Part shown: positions 17,570-25,363 of the stretch, piece after piece
Layout: every line of letters starts with the position of its first letter
Position numbering within the stretch: the stretch's first letter is position 1
From: Flavobacterium sp.
Lineage (GTDB): Bacteria; Bacteroidota; Bacteroidia; Flavobacteriales; Flavobacteriaceae
Assembly: GCF_039595935.1 (NCBI RefSeq)
Contig: NZ_JBCNKR010000004.1
Span: 867,001 to 931,000, forward strand
Direction of reading: 5' to 3'
DNA length: 64,000 nucleotides
Made by a program: the position numbers and the translations under genes
The notes under the pieces: generated by a model
The model's database searches: none
What the model saw: the letters and a program-made list of their open reading frames with translations, nothing else
Told to the model about the DNA's origin: nothing

Positions 17570-17897
17570 AATCTTAGTTTTTAAATTTTATATTAAATTT
17601 AAAAAACAGTGCTGTTTTTATTTTACAATTTCATGGGAAGGTTTTATAAAATACCTATTCGAAATTTGCCTCATAAATAAGATTTTAAACATGTTGAATT
17701 ACATACAAATTGTGTAAAACAAAAAAACCTGCAAGTTCGAATTGCAGGTTTTTGTTTTTATATTCTTTGTTTAAAAGGCAGCTGGCCGGCGCCTAAAGGT
17801 ATTATAATTAACCCATATTTCAGAACAAACCATCCAGACAATCCCGCCAGTCACCTTCAAAAATTGTGAGTATTGATTTTATTTGATTGAAGTGTTA
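17570..17897. other. Intergenic gap with one terminator
   Basis: This stretch of 328 bases lies upstream of ku and downstream of the NTF2-like gene (both on the minus strand). It contains the hairpin at 17724-17752. No open frame with protein-like character and no clear RNA gene was seen. Confidence 0.6.
17724..17752. terminator. Terminator hairpin (bidirectional)
   Basis: AAAACCTGCAA (17724-17734) pairs with TTGCAGGTTTT (17742-17752), flanked by A and T runs. It probably ends the minus-strand NTF2-like/PRC-barrel transcripts. The loop holds GTTCGAA by chance, not as a tRNA remnant. Confidence 0.75.
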
Positions 17898-18266
17898 TTA
17901 AGCTGACAATTCAGCTTCGGTGTGAAGAACACAAACCCATTGATCATTCTCTTTTACCCATGTAGAAGTGCAGGCACACTTCATTGATTTTTTTTGACGG
18001 GTATCTTCTAATTCGATAACATAAGCCGTTACTGCATTGTCTTCAGTTAAATTTTGAGAATTCACATCAGAAAAACCCAGTACTTTTATCTTATCTCCAT
18101 CACCTGATTCAAACATTTTTTTAAAATTGGCTTCATCTACACTATGAACACCATTTTTACCAGCAATTATACAAGGAAAATGAGTAAGGCTTTTTACTGT
18201 TTCATATTCATGATTTTCCATTCCCTGCCAGTATTTTTTTTCCAATTCAAAAATCTTCGTTTCCAT
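17898..18266 (-). CDS. NTF2-like (SnoaL/DUF4440-type) small protein
   Basis: A 122-residue cytoplasmic protein beginning METKIFELEKKYWQGMENHEYETV. The helical start followed by beta strands ending STWVKENDQWVCVLHTEAE is the usual pattern of NTF2-like proteins with a cone-shaped pocket (DUF4440/SnoaL-like). No signal peptide is present. Such proteins may be enzymes, ligand binders or binding partners; the ligand is unknown. It lies 33 bp downstream of the PRC-barrel gene on the same strand, so they are probably one operon. Cysteines in the MKCACTS stretch are uncommon for this fold. Confidence 0.75.
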   Translation of the reverse strand: METKIFELEKKYWQGMENHEYETVKSLTHFPCIIAGKNGVHSVDEANFKKMFESGDGDKIKVLGFSDVNSQNLTEDNAVTAYVIELEDTRQKKSMKCACTSTWVKENDQWVCVLHTEAELSA

Positions 18267-18299
18267 AATTACTCATTTTTTATTATTCAAACCGTTGTA

Positions 18300-18809
18300 T
18301 TATCTGTTTTCAAATTCTCTTCGGTTATAAAAAGTGTCATCTTCATTGTCACGATCAAAGCTGGAATCATGCCCAGGATAATAAGACTTCATCACATTTC
18401 TTTCATAATTTCGATCAAAATTATATTGTCTGTCATATCGGCTTGTATTTCTAAAAGTTTCATATCCTATTCCGTTTGCCATGACAATTTTTGTGTCTTT
18501 GTTTATGTTTACAGATCCAATTGGTATTATAATATGGCTGTTACCATCTTTATAAATAAACTCTTTGTCATTGTCGTTAGCAATAACATCATGTACTTCT
18601 TTACTGTCTTCTATTAATGCTTTATCTACTTTTACATCTAAATAAATAACACGCTGCATATCTTTATTTACCCAAAGATTATCTATAGTACCTATAGTAC
18701 GGTTTTCAGCATCTACAATTTTCCATCCTCTAACATCTGAATAATTAGAAGCAATTTTATAATCCGGAAGCTCATCCAGTCTGTATAGATTTCGTTCTTT
18801 AGTTTCCAT
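18300..18809 (-). CDS. PRC-barrel domain protein
   Basis: A 169-residue protein. The N-terminal ~105 residues (YRLDELPDYKIASNYSDVRGWKIVDAENRTIGTIDNLWV in outline: WKIVDAENRTIGTIDNLW, VIYLDVKVD, HIIIPIGSVNI) form a PRC-barrel like that of the photosynthetic reaction centre H subunit and RimM. The C-terminal ~50 residues are disordered and rich in Arg, Asn, Asp and Tyr (RYDRQYNFDRNYERN). PRC-barrel stress proteins of this type are frequent in Flavobacterium and in desiccation-tolerant bacteria. The function is not known. It sits in an operon with the NTF2-like gene and next to a tiny membrane protein gene. Confidence 0.85.
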   Translation of the reverse strand: METKERNLYRLDELPDYKIASNYSDVRGWKIVDAENRTIGTIDNLWVNKDMQRVIYLDVKVDKALIEDSKEVHDVIANDNDKEFIYKDGNSHIIIPIGSVNINKDTKIVMANGIGYETFRNTSRYDRQYNFDRNYERNVMKSYYPGHDSSFDRDNEDDTFYNRREFENR

Positions 18810-18885
18810 ATTTTTTTTCTTTAATGTTCTAAATATTTTTCTGAGTTCTAATGCAGCTTGTTTTTGTTCTGCATCATTGCCCTCG

Positions 18886-19053
18886 TTAATTTCCTATAGT
18901 ATCTGTACTTACACTATTTTCTATTTTTGTATTACTTTCACTTTGTGTATAGTTATCTCTCAAAAAAACATAATATACAAGTGCTGAGATTAAAAGGATT
19001 GCTACAATCCATGGCCAAACCGGCTTTTTTTTCTCAATTTTAATTTCTGCCAT
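18886..19053 (-). CDS. Small single-pass membrane protein (55 aa)
   Basis: ATG at 19053 (complement) to TAA at 18886. The 55 residues start MAEIKIEKKKPVWPWIVAIL and contain one transmembrane helix at about residues 13-31 (WPWIVAILLISALVYYVFL), with a lysine-rich cytoplasmic start and a polar Ser/Thr/Asn tail outside. The positive-inside layout and clean composition support a real gene. It lies 76 bp upstream of the PRC-barrel gene on the same strand and may be the first gene of that operon. No family recognised. Confidence 0.6.
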   Translation of the reverse strand: MAEIKIEKKKPVWPWIVAILLISALVYYVFLRDNYTQSESNTKIENSVSTDTIGN

Positions 19054-19305
19054 AACGCATTATTTTTTGATTACACATTTTTTAACTTATAGATAAAGTT
19101 ACAACCGGGAATTTGCTCATCAGGTATTTAATTTCTGTAAGAATTTATAAAATTCCCAGTAAGCTATTAAACAGCACATTACAAAAAGTGATTCAGTTAA
19201 ATAAAATGCGATTTTCATTATCTTAAAATTATATAACAACATAATTATCAGAATATAAGTAACTATAATTCAGTTTTTTGTAACTTAACAGTTAATTTAT
19301 CTGTA

Positions 19306-21300
19306 ATGATTAATGTCCCGAAATCAATTCCTTATACTGAATCACAGCGTCTTGAAGTTTTAAAGCGTTACAATACAATACTGGAAACACTTCCAGACCA
19401 TGCTTTTGAAGATGCCACAGCTTTGGTATCTTACATTTGTGAAGTACCTATTGCTTATATCGCTTTTGTTGATGAAAATCGCCAGTGGTTCCGCTCCGAA
19501 ATAGGACTCGGTTTTTCAGCAGTGCCGCGTGAGATCACTTTCAGCCGTTATACTATTCAGGATTCTAAACTTGTCGAAATTCCTGATACTTTGCTAAGTG
19601 AGCGTTTCAAGGAAGATCCTGATGTAACAGGCGGTCTAAAAATAAGATTTTATGCAGGAGTTCCACTTACAACTCCGGAAGGCGTTCCTGTAGGCGTTTT
19701 GTGTGCGGCAGATCATAAACCAAGACAATTAAATGAAAATCAGCGTCGTGCATTGCTTATTGTTGCCCGTCATATCATAACTACCCTGGAACTCGGAACA
19801 AATAACAGTGAACTGGAACGCCAGAAAAAAATTGCCGAAAGCGCCGTTATGACCAAAGAGAATTTTTTAGCTAACATGAGCCATGAAATTCGTACACCAT
19901 TAAACGCTATAATTGGTTTTACCGAACTTTTAGCAGGAACAAAACTTGATGAACAGCAGCATACGTATGTTCAGGACGTGCAGACTGCGGGAGAAAACCT
20001 GCTGTTGATTGTGAATGATATTCTGGACTTGTCTAAAATTGAATCGGGCGGGCTCACTCTGGAGAAAAAACCTTTCGATCTAAAAAAGGCCCTGAGACAT
20101 GTATATGATCTTCTGAAAGTAAAAGTTCAGGAGAATGTAGAATTCAATCTTTATCTGGATGCCGAACTTCCTGAAATGATATCTGGTGATCAGGGCAGAT
20201 TAAATCAGATTTTGGTAAATCTGGCCGGGAACGCCCTTAAATTTACCAGTGAAGGCGAAGTAACAATTTCTGTAAAAAATACTGCAGAAACAGATGATGC
20301 TTATCTCATTCGTTTTTCTGTGAAAGATACTGGGATTGGAATCTCTAAACAGCACCTTACCACTATTTTTGAACGCTTTACCCAAGCCGAAGAAAGTACA
20401 ACCCGAAAATTTGGAGGTACAGGACTCGGACTGAGAATTGTAAAACAGCTTGTTGAACTACATGATTCGAACATACAGGTTAAAAGCCGTGAAGGGATGG
20501 GATCTGAATTTCACTTCACAGTAACTTACAAAAAAACATTCGAAGAAAAAGAGGAACCAAAAATACTGCCTGTCAATGATCTAGGCAGACTAAAAATATT
20601 ACTTTGTGAAGATAACCGCCTAAATCAAAAACTGGCTCAAAATGTAATCGAAGGTTTTGGTTTTGAACTTGATACTGCGGAAAATGGCGATCAGGGTATT
20701 GAACTGCTTTCTAAAAATCAGTATGATCTGGTATTAATGGATCTTCAAATGCCTATTCGAGACGGTTATCAAACTACGCATTACATTCGTAACAACATGG
20801 GCGATACTATTCCTATTATTGCCATGACGGCTCACTCACTTGCCGGGGAACAGGATCTATGCCTAAATGCCGGAATGGATGGCTATGTACCTAAACCTTT
20901 TAAACAGCATGAATTGCTGGAAGCTATTAAAATTGCTTTAAAAAAAGAACGCCGTCCTGCTAAAACTCCGAAAGCTGATTTATCTGATATTGAGGAAACG
21001 GATCGCATAAAACCCGGCTGGAAAAAAGAAGTTACTTCTCAGTTTATCAAGAGAGCACCAGCCGAAATTCAGGAGCTTCAAAACGCTGTGAAAAATTCTG
21101 ATTTTCGCTCGGTTCTTCACACGGCAGAACAACTTCAGGTATGGCTGCATCTTTTTCTGCTTGATGGTCTTAGTAAAGAACTTTCTGTAATTGAAGAACA
21201 AGCCCGCAAGAAAAAGTTCACCGCAGAAACGGCAGACAATCTCGACATACTAAAATGCAGTATTCAGGAAATTATAAAAGAACTGCACAACACATTTTAA
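19306..21300 (+). CDS. Cytoplasmic hybrid histidine kinase: GAF, HisKA, HATPase, receiver, degenerate Hpt-like tail
   Basis: A 664-residue protein without membrane segments. Residues about 20-165 are a GAF domain (PIAYIAFVDENRQWFRS...GVPVGVLCAADH). The HisKA phospho-acceptor is H193 in NMSHEIRTPLN. The HATPase domain (about 300-415) has NALKFTSEG, DTGIGI and GTGLGLRI. The receiver domain (about 432-550) has phospho-acceptor D479 in LVLMDLQMP and the KPF lysine. Residues about 580-660 resemble a helical Hpt domain, but where the phospho-acceptor histidine of AHxLKG is expected there is E608 (HTAEQLQVW). It stands alone as a + strand transcript, so its output partner is not local. Confidence 0.93.
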   Translation: MINVPKSIPYTESQRLEVLKRYNTILETLPDHAFEDATALVSYICEVPIAYIAFVDENRQWFRSEIGLGFSAVPREITFSRYTIQDSKLVEIPDTLLSERFKEDPDVTGGLKIRFYAGVPLTTPEGVPVGVLCAADHKPRQLNENQRRALLIVARHIITTLELGTNNSELERQKKIAESAVMTKENFLANMSHEIRTPLNAIIGFTELLAGTKLDEQQHTYVQDVQTAGENLLLIVNDILDLSKIESGGLTLEKKPFDLKKALRHVYDLLKVKVQENVEFNLYLDAELPEMISGDQGRLNQILVNLAGNALKFTSEGEVTISVKNTAETDDAYLIRFSVKDTGIGISKQHLTTIFERFTQAEESTTRKFGGTGLGLRIVKQLVELHDSNIQVKSREGMGSEFHFTVTYKKTFEEKEEPKILPVNDLGRLKILLCEDNRLNQKLAQNVIEGFGFELDTAENGDQGIELLSKNQYDLVLMDLQMPIRDGYQTTHYIRNNMGDTIPIIAMTAHSLAGEQDLCLNAGMDGYVPKPFKQHELLEAIKIALKKERRPAKTPKADLSDIEETDRIKPGWKKEVTSQFIKRAPAEIQELQNAVKNSDFRSVLHTAEQLQVWLHLFLLDGLSKELSVIEEQARKKKFTAETADNLDILKCSIQEIIKELHNTF

Positions 21301-21316
21301 AAAGCTATGTCATTTT

Positions 21317-22018
21317 TTAATCAATCAATTTAAATCCTTTATTCCTGATATTCAGAATTTCTACAGCAGGGTCGGCACTTAAATATTTTCGGAGACGTGT
21401 GATGTAAACATCCATACTTCTTGCTGTAAACGGACTATTATCGCCCCAAAGAAGTAACAAAGCTTTATTGCGATCTAATAATTGATTTTTATTTTGGATG
21501 AGCAAATCCAATAATTCTGATTCACGCTGCGAAAGATTAACCGATTTGCCGTCAATTGTCAATTCTAGTCTATGAAGATTAAACTGAAAATTTCCCACTT
21601 TTATATTTTTGTCTGAAGTTATGGGATTATCTTCAGCTGAATGTATATATTTTCGTCGAATTAACTTTTGTATTCGCAGAATAAGCTCTTCCATACTAAA
21701 AGGCTTTTTCATATAATCATCAGCGCCAATTTTTAATCCTTTTAAAACATCTGTGATTTCATTTTTCGCAGTAAGAAAAATGATTGGCGTCAGCTGATCT
21801 ACTATTCGAATGTCTTCTACAAGCGAATAGCCGTCTTTTCTCGGCATCATAATATCAATAATACAAATGTCCGGTTTCTTTCTCTGAAATAACTCCCAGC
21901 CTTCTATTCCGTTTTTGGCAATTGTAAAACTAAACCCTCGCAGTTCAAGGGTTTCTTTAATGATAGTCGATAGTACTTCTTCATCTTCTACCAGCAAAAC
22001 GTGAATTACTTCATTCAT
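21317..22018 (-). CDS. OmpR/PhoB-family response regulator
   Basis: A 233-residue DNA-binding response regulator. The receiver domain (residues 1-120) carries phospho-acceptor D55 in CIIDIMMPRKDG, the acidic pair E11-D12 and the lysine in KKPFSMEEL. The winged-helix output domain (about 135-233) has LSQRESELLDLLIQNKNQ, ARSMDVYITRLRKYL and the C-terminal hairpin ILNIRNKGFKL. The start codon overlaps the end of the upstream sensor kinase gene by 4 nt (ATGA), so the pair is translationally coupled. Likely targets include its own promoter region, where GTTAA direct repeats at 10-bp spacing occur. Confidence 0.96.
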   Translation of the reverse strand: MNEVIHVLLVEDEEVLSTIIKETLELRGFSFTIAKNGIEGWELFQRKKPDICIIDIMMPRKDGYSLVEDIRIVDQLTPIIFLTAKNEITDVLKGLKIGADDYMKKPFSMEELILRIQKLIRRKYIHSAEDNPITSDKNIKVGNFQFNLHRLELTIDGKSVNLSQRESELLDLLIQNKNQLLDRNKALLLLWGDNSPFTARSMDVYITRLRKYLSADPAVEILNIRNKGFKLID

Positions 22019-23370
22019 AATGGAAATTTAATAATAAAGGTTGTACCAAATTCTAAACGGCTGTTTACAATTATTTCGCCCGAAAGTAAACTAACGAGTT
22101 CTTTAACATAACTCAAACCAATTCCGTAACCTTTTACATCATGCAGGTAGCCAGATGTAATTCTGTAAAATTTATCAAAAATCAAAGGCAGGTTTTCTTC
22201 ACTTATTCCTTTGCCTTTATCCTGAACTTCGAGCTGCCAGTATTTTGACGAACTCAAAACTTTCACCATAATTTCAGGAGTATTGGAACTATATTTCAAA
22301 GCATTATCTATAAGATTGGTCAATATGCCATCAATCATATCTTTATCCGTAAGAATGGTTTCATTTTCTAATTCGGTGCTAATTGTAATCTGATTATGAT
22401 CATTTACACAAAATTTTTCTACTATGCTTCTTACTAACTCATCAATATTTACATGAGTTAAATTTACATATTTTACGCCCAATTCATATCTCGTTATATC
22501 TAAAAGGCGATCTATATTGTAATCCAGTTTGTTTAAAACATCTGCATTAATTTTTAAATAACGATTTGTTTTCTCCGGATTAGCCGCTTCTCCAAACTGT
22601 AATAAAGCTTCGTTAGTTGATTTAAGAATAGAAATTGGTGTTCGCAATTCGTGCGTAATATTGCTTATAAAATTATTCTTTTTTAAATCCAGTTGTTTTT
22701 GTCTGTAAATTATCAATCCCAAATAGCAAAGACTTCCTCCGCTTAGAATAATCAGAATTATAGATATAGAAATCGGAATTATGTTATTTAAAAGAAGAAA
22801 TTTTTCTGTTTTAAAAAGTCTCGCTTCAATTACCCAGTTTTTCTCACTTGTTCCTAAAGGAACGCTTACCTCATCTTTAGAATCTAAAACCTCTTTTTTT
22901 TGTAATGACAACTTATAGTTAATAGAAATTTTTTCTTTGTCGAGTTCTTTTCTAAAATCTTCACTTACTAATTTCAAATCAACATTTTGTTTATTTGATG
23001 AAGCTATTAATTTCACCAAAAACAAACGTACACTTGCGAGATTTGCTGTATCAATTTTTAAAGGCTGCATTCCAATTTTAACCGGTCCTGTCGTTTTTGG
23101 AAGATTATTTTTAAAGTTTACATTTTCTTTCTTATCATCAATAACCTCACTTATGATGGATAAATAAGGATCGGCATTAGATAAGCTCATAGGAGTTCTA
23201 ACCTTTTCTAAAAAATACAAATCAACACTTCGCTGCAGCGCATTTTTGACTTTCACCTGAAAATTCGCCTGACTTTCCTGATAGGTTCTGTAAACCCAGA
23301 AAAGCTGAAATAGTAAAATACTACAGGCCGTGATAGAAGTGATTAGGATTATTTTAAACTGATTTTTCAT
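22015..23370 (-). CDS. Membrane sensor histidine kinase, partner of the OmpR-type regulator
   Basis: Taking the ATG at 23370 gives 451 residues starting MKNQFKIILITSITACSILL; an in-frame ATG ten codons earlier (23400) is possible, but a TAnnTTTG-like element lies between the two. There are two membrane helices (residues about 5-27 and 200-225) around a periplasmic sensing domain of about 170 residues without a recognised fold. The HisKA motif is FISNITHELRTPISIL; the HATPase has NLIDNALKYSS, DKGKGI and GIGLSYVKEL. It is organised like Bacteroidota RprX-type sensors. The signal is unknown; the divergent thioredoxin-like gene hints at envelope redox or stress. Confidence 0.92.
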   Translation of the reverse strand: MKNQFKIILITSITACSILLFQLFWVYRTYQESQANFQVKVKNALQRSVDLYFLEKVRTPMSLSNADPYLSIISEVIDDKKENVNFKNNLPKTTGPVKIGMQPLKIDTANLASVRLFLVKLIASSNKQNVDLKLVSEDFRKELDKEKISINYKLSLQKKEVLDSKDEVSVPLGTSEKNWVIEARLFKTEKFLLLNNIIPISISIILIILSGGSLCYLGLIIYRQKQLDLKKNNFISNITHELRTPISILKSTNEALLQFGEAANPEKTNRYLKINADVLNKLDYNIDRLLDITRYELGVKYVNLTHVNIDELVRSIVEKFCVNDHNQITISTELENETILTDKDMIDGILTNLIDNALKYSSNTPEIMVKVLSSSKYWQLEVQDKGKGISEENLPLIFDKFYRITSGYLHDVKGYGIGLSYVKELVSLLSGEIIVNSRLEFGTTFIIKFPL

Positions 23371-23420
23371 AGCAAATGATTCTATACAAATATATCTCAT
23401 TTTGGTAATCGGCCGACTCA

Positions 23421-23446
23421 GTTAACACTAGTTAACATTGGTTAAG
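23421..23446. promoter_or_regulatory. Three GTTAA repeats at 10-bp phase between sensor kinase and thioredoxin-like genes
   Basis: GTTAAC at 23421, GTTAAC at 23431 and GTTAAG at 23441 repeat with exact 10-bp period, the layout of OmpR-family binding sites. The same bases form overlapping TTAAC-N4-GTTAA palindromes (23422-23435, 23432-23445) that could suit a Crp/Fnr protein. Regulation of both divergent genes is plausible. Confidence 0.55.
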
Positions 23447-23478
23447 AAGGCTTTAACCTCCACGCAGAAGATTAGAAC

Positions 23479-23486
23479 TACTTTTG
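23479..23486 (+). promoter_or_regulatory. Bacteroidota -7 promoter element for the thioredoxin-like gene
   Basis: TACTTTTG matches TAnnTTTG and lies 28 bp before the ATG at 23514. The GTTAA repeat array is 33-58 bp upstream of it. Confidence 0.55.
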
Positions 23487-23513
23487 ACTTGTACAACTGA
23501 AACAATAGAAATC

Positions 23514-24203
23514 ATGAATAATAAAAAACTTTTAATGTGTGCGGCTTCCTGTTTACTTTTTGTAAATATGAAAGGTCAGACTTCAATTGCAGAAAATGCT
23601 TCAAAAAAGTCAATTCAGTTTATTTTGCCAGATGGAAAAGTTCTTAAAAATCTCGACAGCCTTCAAAATGCTTGGGGAAAAGATCAGATACTTTTTAAGC
23701 ATAATGAAGAAGATGACAAAAATGGCGTAATACATCTTGTAAAGAAAACTTCAGAATTTAAAAATCAGGAATCTAAAAGCAAAAAAGCTTTAGCAGAAAT
23801 GCTTAACACTCCTGCTCCGCAATTTGAGCTTAAAGATCTTAATGGCAAAATTTGGTCTTTAAAAGAACTTCAAGGCAAAACGGTAGTTTTAAATTTCTGG
23901 TTTACCTCTTGTGCTCCCTGTATTAAGGAAATTCCGGAACTTAATAAATTAGTAAATGAATATAAAGAAGTTGTTTTTCTTGGAATTACTTTCAACACTC
24001 CCGAACATGTAGAAGCATTTCTAAAAAAACGAGCTTTTAATTACGTTCAATTACCAAATGCAGATGAAATAATTAGTAAGTATAATATCTTCTATTTCCC
24101 AACTAGTTTTGTAATTGATAAAAACGGGATTATTAAAGGCGTCCTTGAAAAAAGTGACAACATATATCAGGATTTAAAAACCATCATCGATAAAGAGAGT
24201 TAA
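23514..24203 (+). CDS. TlpA/AhpC-TSA-type thioredoxin-like protein, exported
   Basis: From the ATG at 23514 the protein has 229 residues, with a signal peptide MNNKKLLMCAASCLLFVNMKGQ; the ten codons before it are open but fall over the promoter element. Residues about 100-229 are a thioredoxin fold with the redox motif C133-A-P-C136 in FWFTSCAPCIKE, preceded by LKDLNGKIWSLKELQGK, and the cis-proline region FPTSFVIDKNG. TlpA-like proteins reduce periplasmic disulfides or assist cytochrome maturation. The ~80-residue insert before the thioredoxin fold is unassigned. It is divergent from the sensor kinase, with shared repeats in between, suggesting it is a target of that system. Confidence 0.9.
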   Translation: MNNKKLLMCAASCLLFVNMKGQTSIAENASKKSIQFILPDGKVLKNLDSLQNAWGKDQILFKHNEEDDKNGVIHLVKKTSEFKNQESKSKKALAEMLNTPAPQFELKDLNGKIWSLKELQGKTVVLNFWFTSCAPCIKEIPELNKLVNEYKEVVFLGITFNTPEHVEAFLKKRAFNYVQLPNADEIISKYNIFYFPTSFVIDKNGIIKGVLEKSDNIYQDLKTIIDKES

Positions 24204-24355
24204 AAAGGAGACTCAGAATTTTAAAATCATTTTCATTCAAAGTAAAAAAAGATTTATTTTTAATAATTGTATTTGAAAAACAAAATTGTAATTATTTTAA
24301 TTTTAACTTCACTTACACTTTATTAATAAAGGCCGACATTAATTTTTTACTACTT

Positions 24356-24922
24356 ATGAATGAACTGCGAAAACATATTGAGGAAGTTACGCCGCTCACG
24401 GATGAAGAATTTGATTATATAAAAACATTTTTTACTGAGAAAAAAGTAAAAAAACATCAATATCTTCTTCAGGACGGAGACAAAGTTTCTTCTGAATATT
24501 GGATCATTAAAGGTATTTTTCGGGCTTTTTATATTGATAAAGAAGGAAAAGAACATATTGTGCAGTTTGCCTTAGAAAACTGGTGGCTCTCTGATTATAA
24601 TGCTTTTTTTAATGAAAAGGAATCTGATATTAATATTGTTTGCATGGAAGATGCAGAAATTTTATGTCTTACACTTTCCGGAAGAGAAAAAATAGCATCA
24701 GAACTTCATAAAATGGAACACTTTTTTAGAATGAAACTGACCAAAGGTTACTCTGCACAGCAACGCAGAATAGTTTCGCTTCTATCAAATAATCCGAAAA
24801 AAAGATATGAGGATTTTGCGAGTCTTTATCCAAACATTATGCAAAAAATACCTAAAAAATACATCGCTGAATATCTGGGAGTAAGCCGGGAAACTCTAAG
24901 CAGATTGTATTCTAATCATTAA
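24356..24922 (+). CDS. Crp/Fnr-family transcriptional regulator (first)
   Basis: A 188-residue regulator. Residues about 20-120 are a cyclic-nucleotide-binding-like beta-roll (KHQYLLQDGDKVSSEYWIIKGIFRAFY). The C-terminal helix-turn-helix ends the protein (KKYIAEYLGVSRETLSRLYS). The residues that contact cAMP in E. coli Crp are not conserved, as in most Bacteroidota members, so the ligand is unknown. It lies upstream of the redox/detoxification cluster and is a candidate to bind the FNR-like sites at 25085-25098 and 28852-28865 or the Crp-type palindrome at 25225-25240. A second paralogue lies at 28186-28761. Confidence 0.92.
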   Translation: MNELRKHIEEVTPLTDEEFDYIKTFFTEKKVKKHQYLLQDGDKVSSEYWIIKGIFRAFYIDKEGKEHIVQFALENWWLSDYNAFFNEKESDINIVCMEDAEILCLTLSGREKIASELHKMEHFFRMKLTKGYSAQQRRIVSLLSNNPKKRYEDFASLYPNIMQKIPKKYIAEYLGVSRETLSRLYSNH

Positions 24923-25081
24923 AACTATTTTTTTAAGTATAATCTCATCACTTATTTCTTAGTAAAATCAATGTTATTTGTTTAAAAAACAATAAACATT
25001 TAATTATCAACACGTTATACTTAAAAATTCTTAGTATATTTATTGATCCCTACATGCCATTTCCCAAATTAAAATTTTTTT

Positions 25082-25129
25082 TTCTTAACCCAAGTCAATG
25101 ATTCCAAAAGAATCGCAGGCCTACTTTTG
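25082..25129 (+). promoter_or_regulatory. FNR-like operator and promoter, copy 1
   Basis: TTCTTAACCCAAGTCAATGA (25082-25101) contains TTAAC-N4-GTCAA at 25085-25098. The -7 element TACTTTTG is at 25122-25129. The first 20 bases match copy 2 (28849-28868) at 19 of 20 positions, and the spacing to the -7 element is identical (40 bp). The operator centre would fall near -42, the usual place for class II activation. Confidence 0.7.
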
Positions 25130-25224
25130 CCTCATAAAATCATCAGAATTAACAGCTAAGTTTCAATTCTGATTTTAACCCCAAAATCTTTAACTGCTTT
25201 ACATCTAAAGGCTTGTTTTAAAAA

Positions 25225-25240
25225 TGTGATTCAAATCACA
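25225..25240. promoter_or_regulatory. Canonical Crp-type palindrome
   Basis: TGTGATTCAAATCACA fits TGTGA-N6-TCACA with 7-bp perfect arms. It lies 124 bp before the ABM-domain gene and about 45 bp before an imperfect -7 element, so a Crp-like protein could act there in a class I position. Confidence 0.55.
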
Positions 25241-25363
25241 CTTTTAAAGTGAGTTGACGCAACCTGTAGTTTTTACAGTTGACGGAACTTTGTCTTGAAA
25301 GTAAAGCTAATTACAGATCACAAATTTTGTTTAAAGAATTCAACCAATTAAAAAATAAAAATT

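Larger units (their letters stand above)
24923..25363. other. Long regulatory gap upstream of the redox cluster
   Basis: This stretch of 441 bases has no protein-like frame. It holds an FNR-like operator and promoter (25082-25129), a perfect Crp-type palindrome (25225-25240), and an AGTTGACG direct repeat (25252-25259, 25277-25284) flanking a CTGTA/TACAG inverted repeat. A second imperfect -7 element, GAACTTTG, is at 25285-25292. A short transcript from the first promoter could be a leader RNA of about 230 nt. Confidence 0.6.

Noticed and set aside
17724..17752. GTTCGAA within a hairpin, suggesting a further tRNA remnant
   Set aside because: The bases form the loop of a perfect terminator stem and no acceptor or T-stem strand follows.
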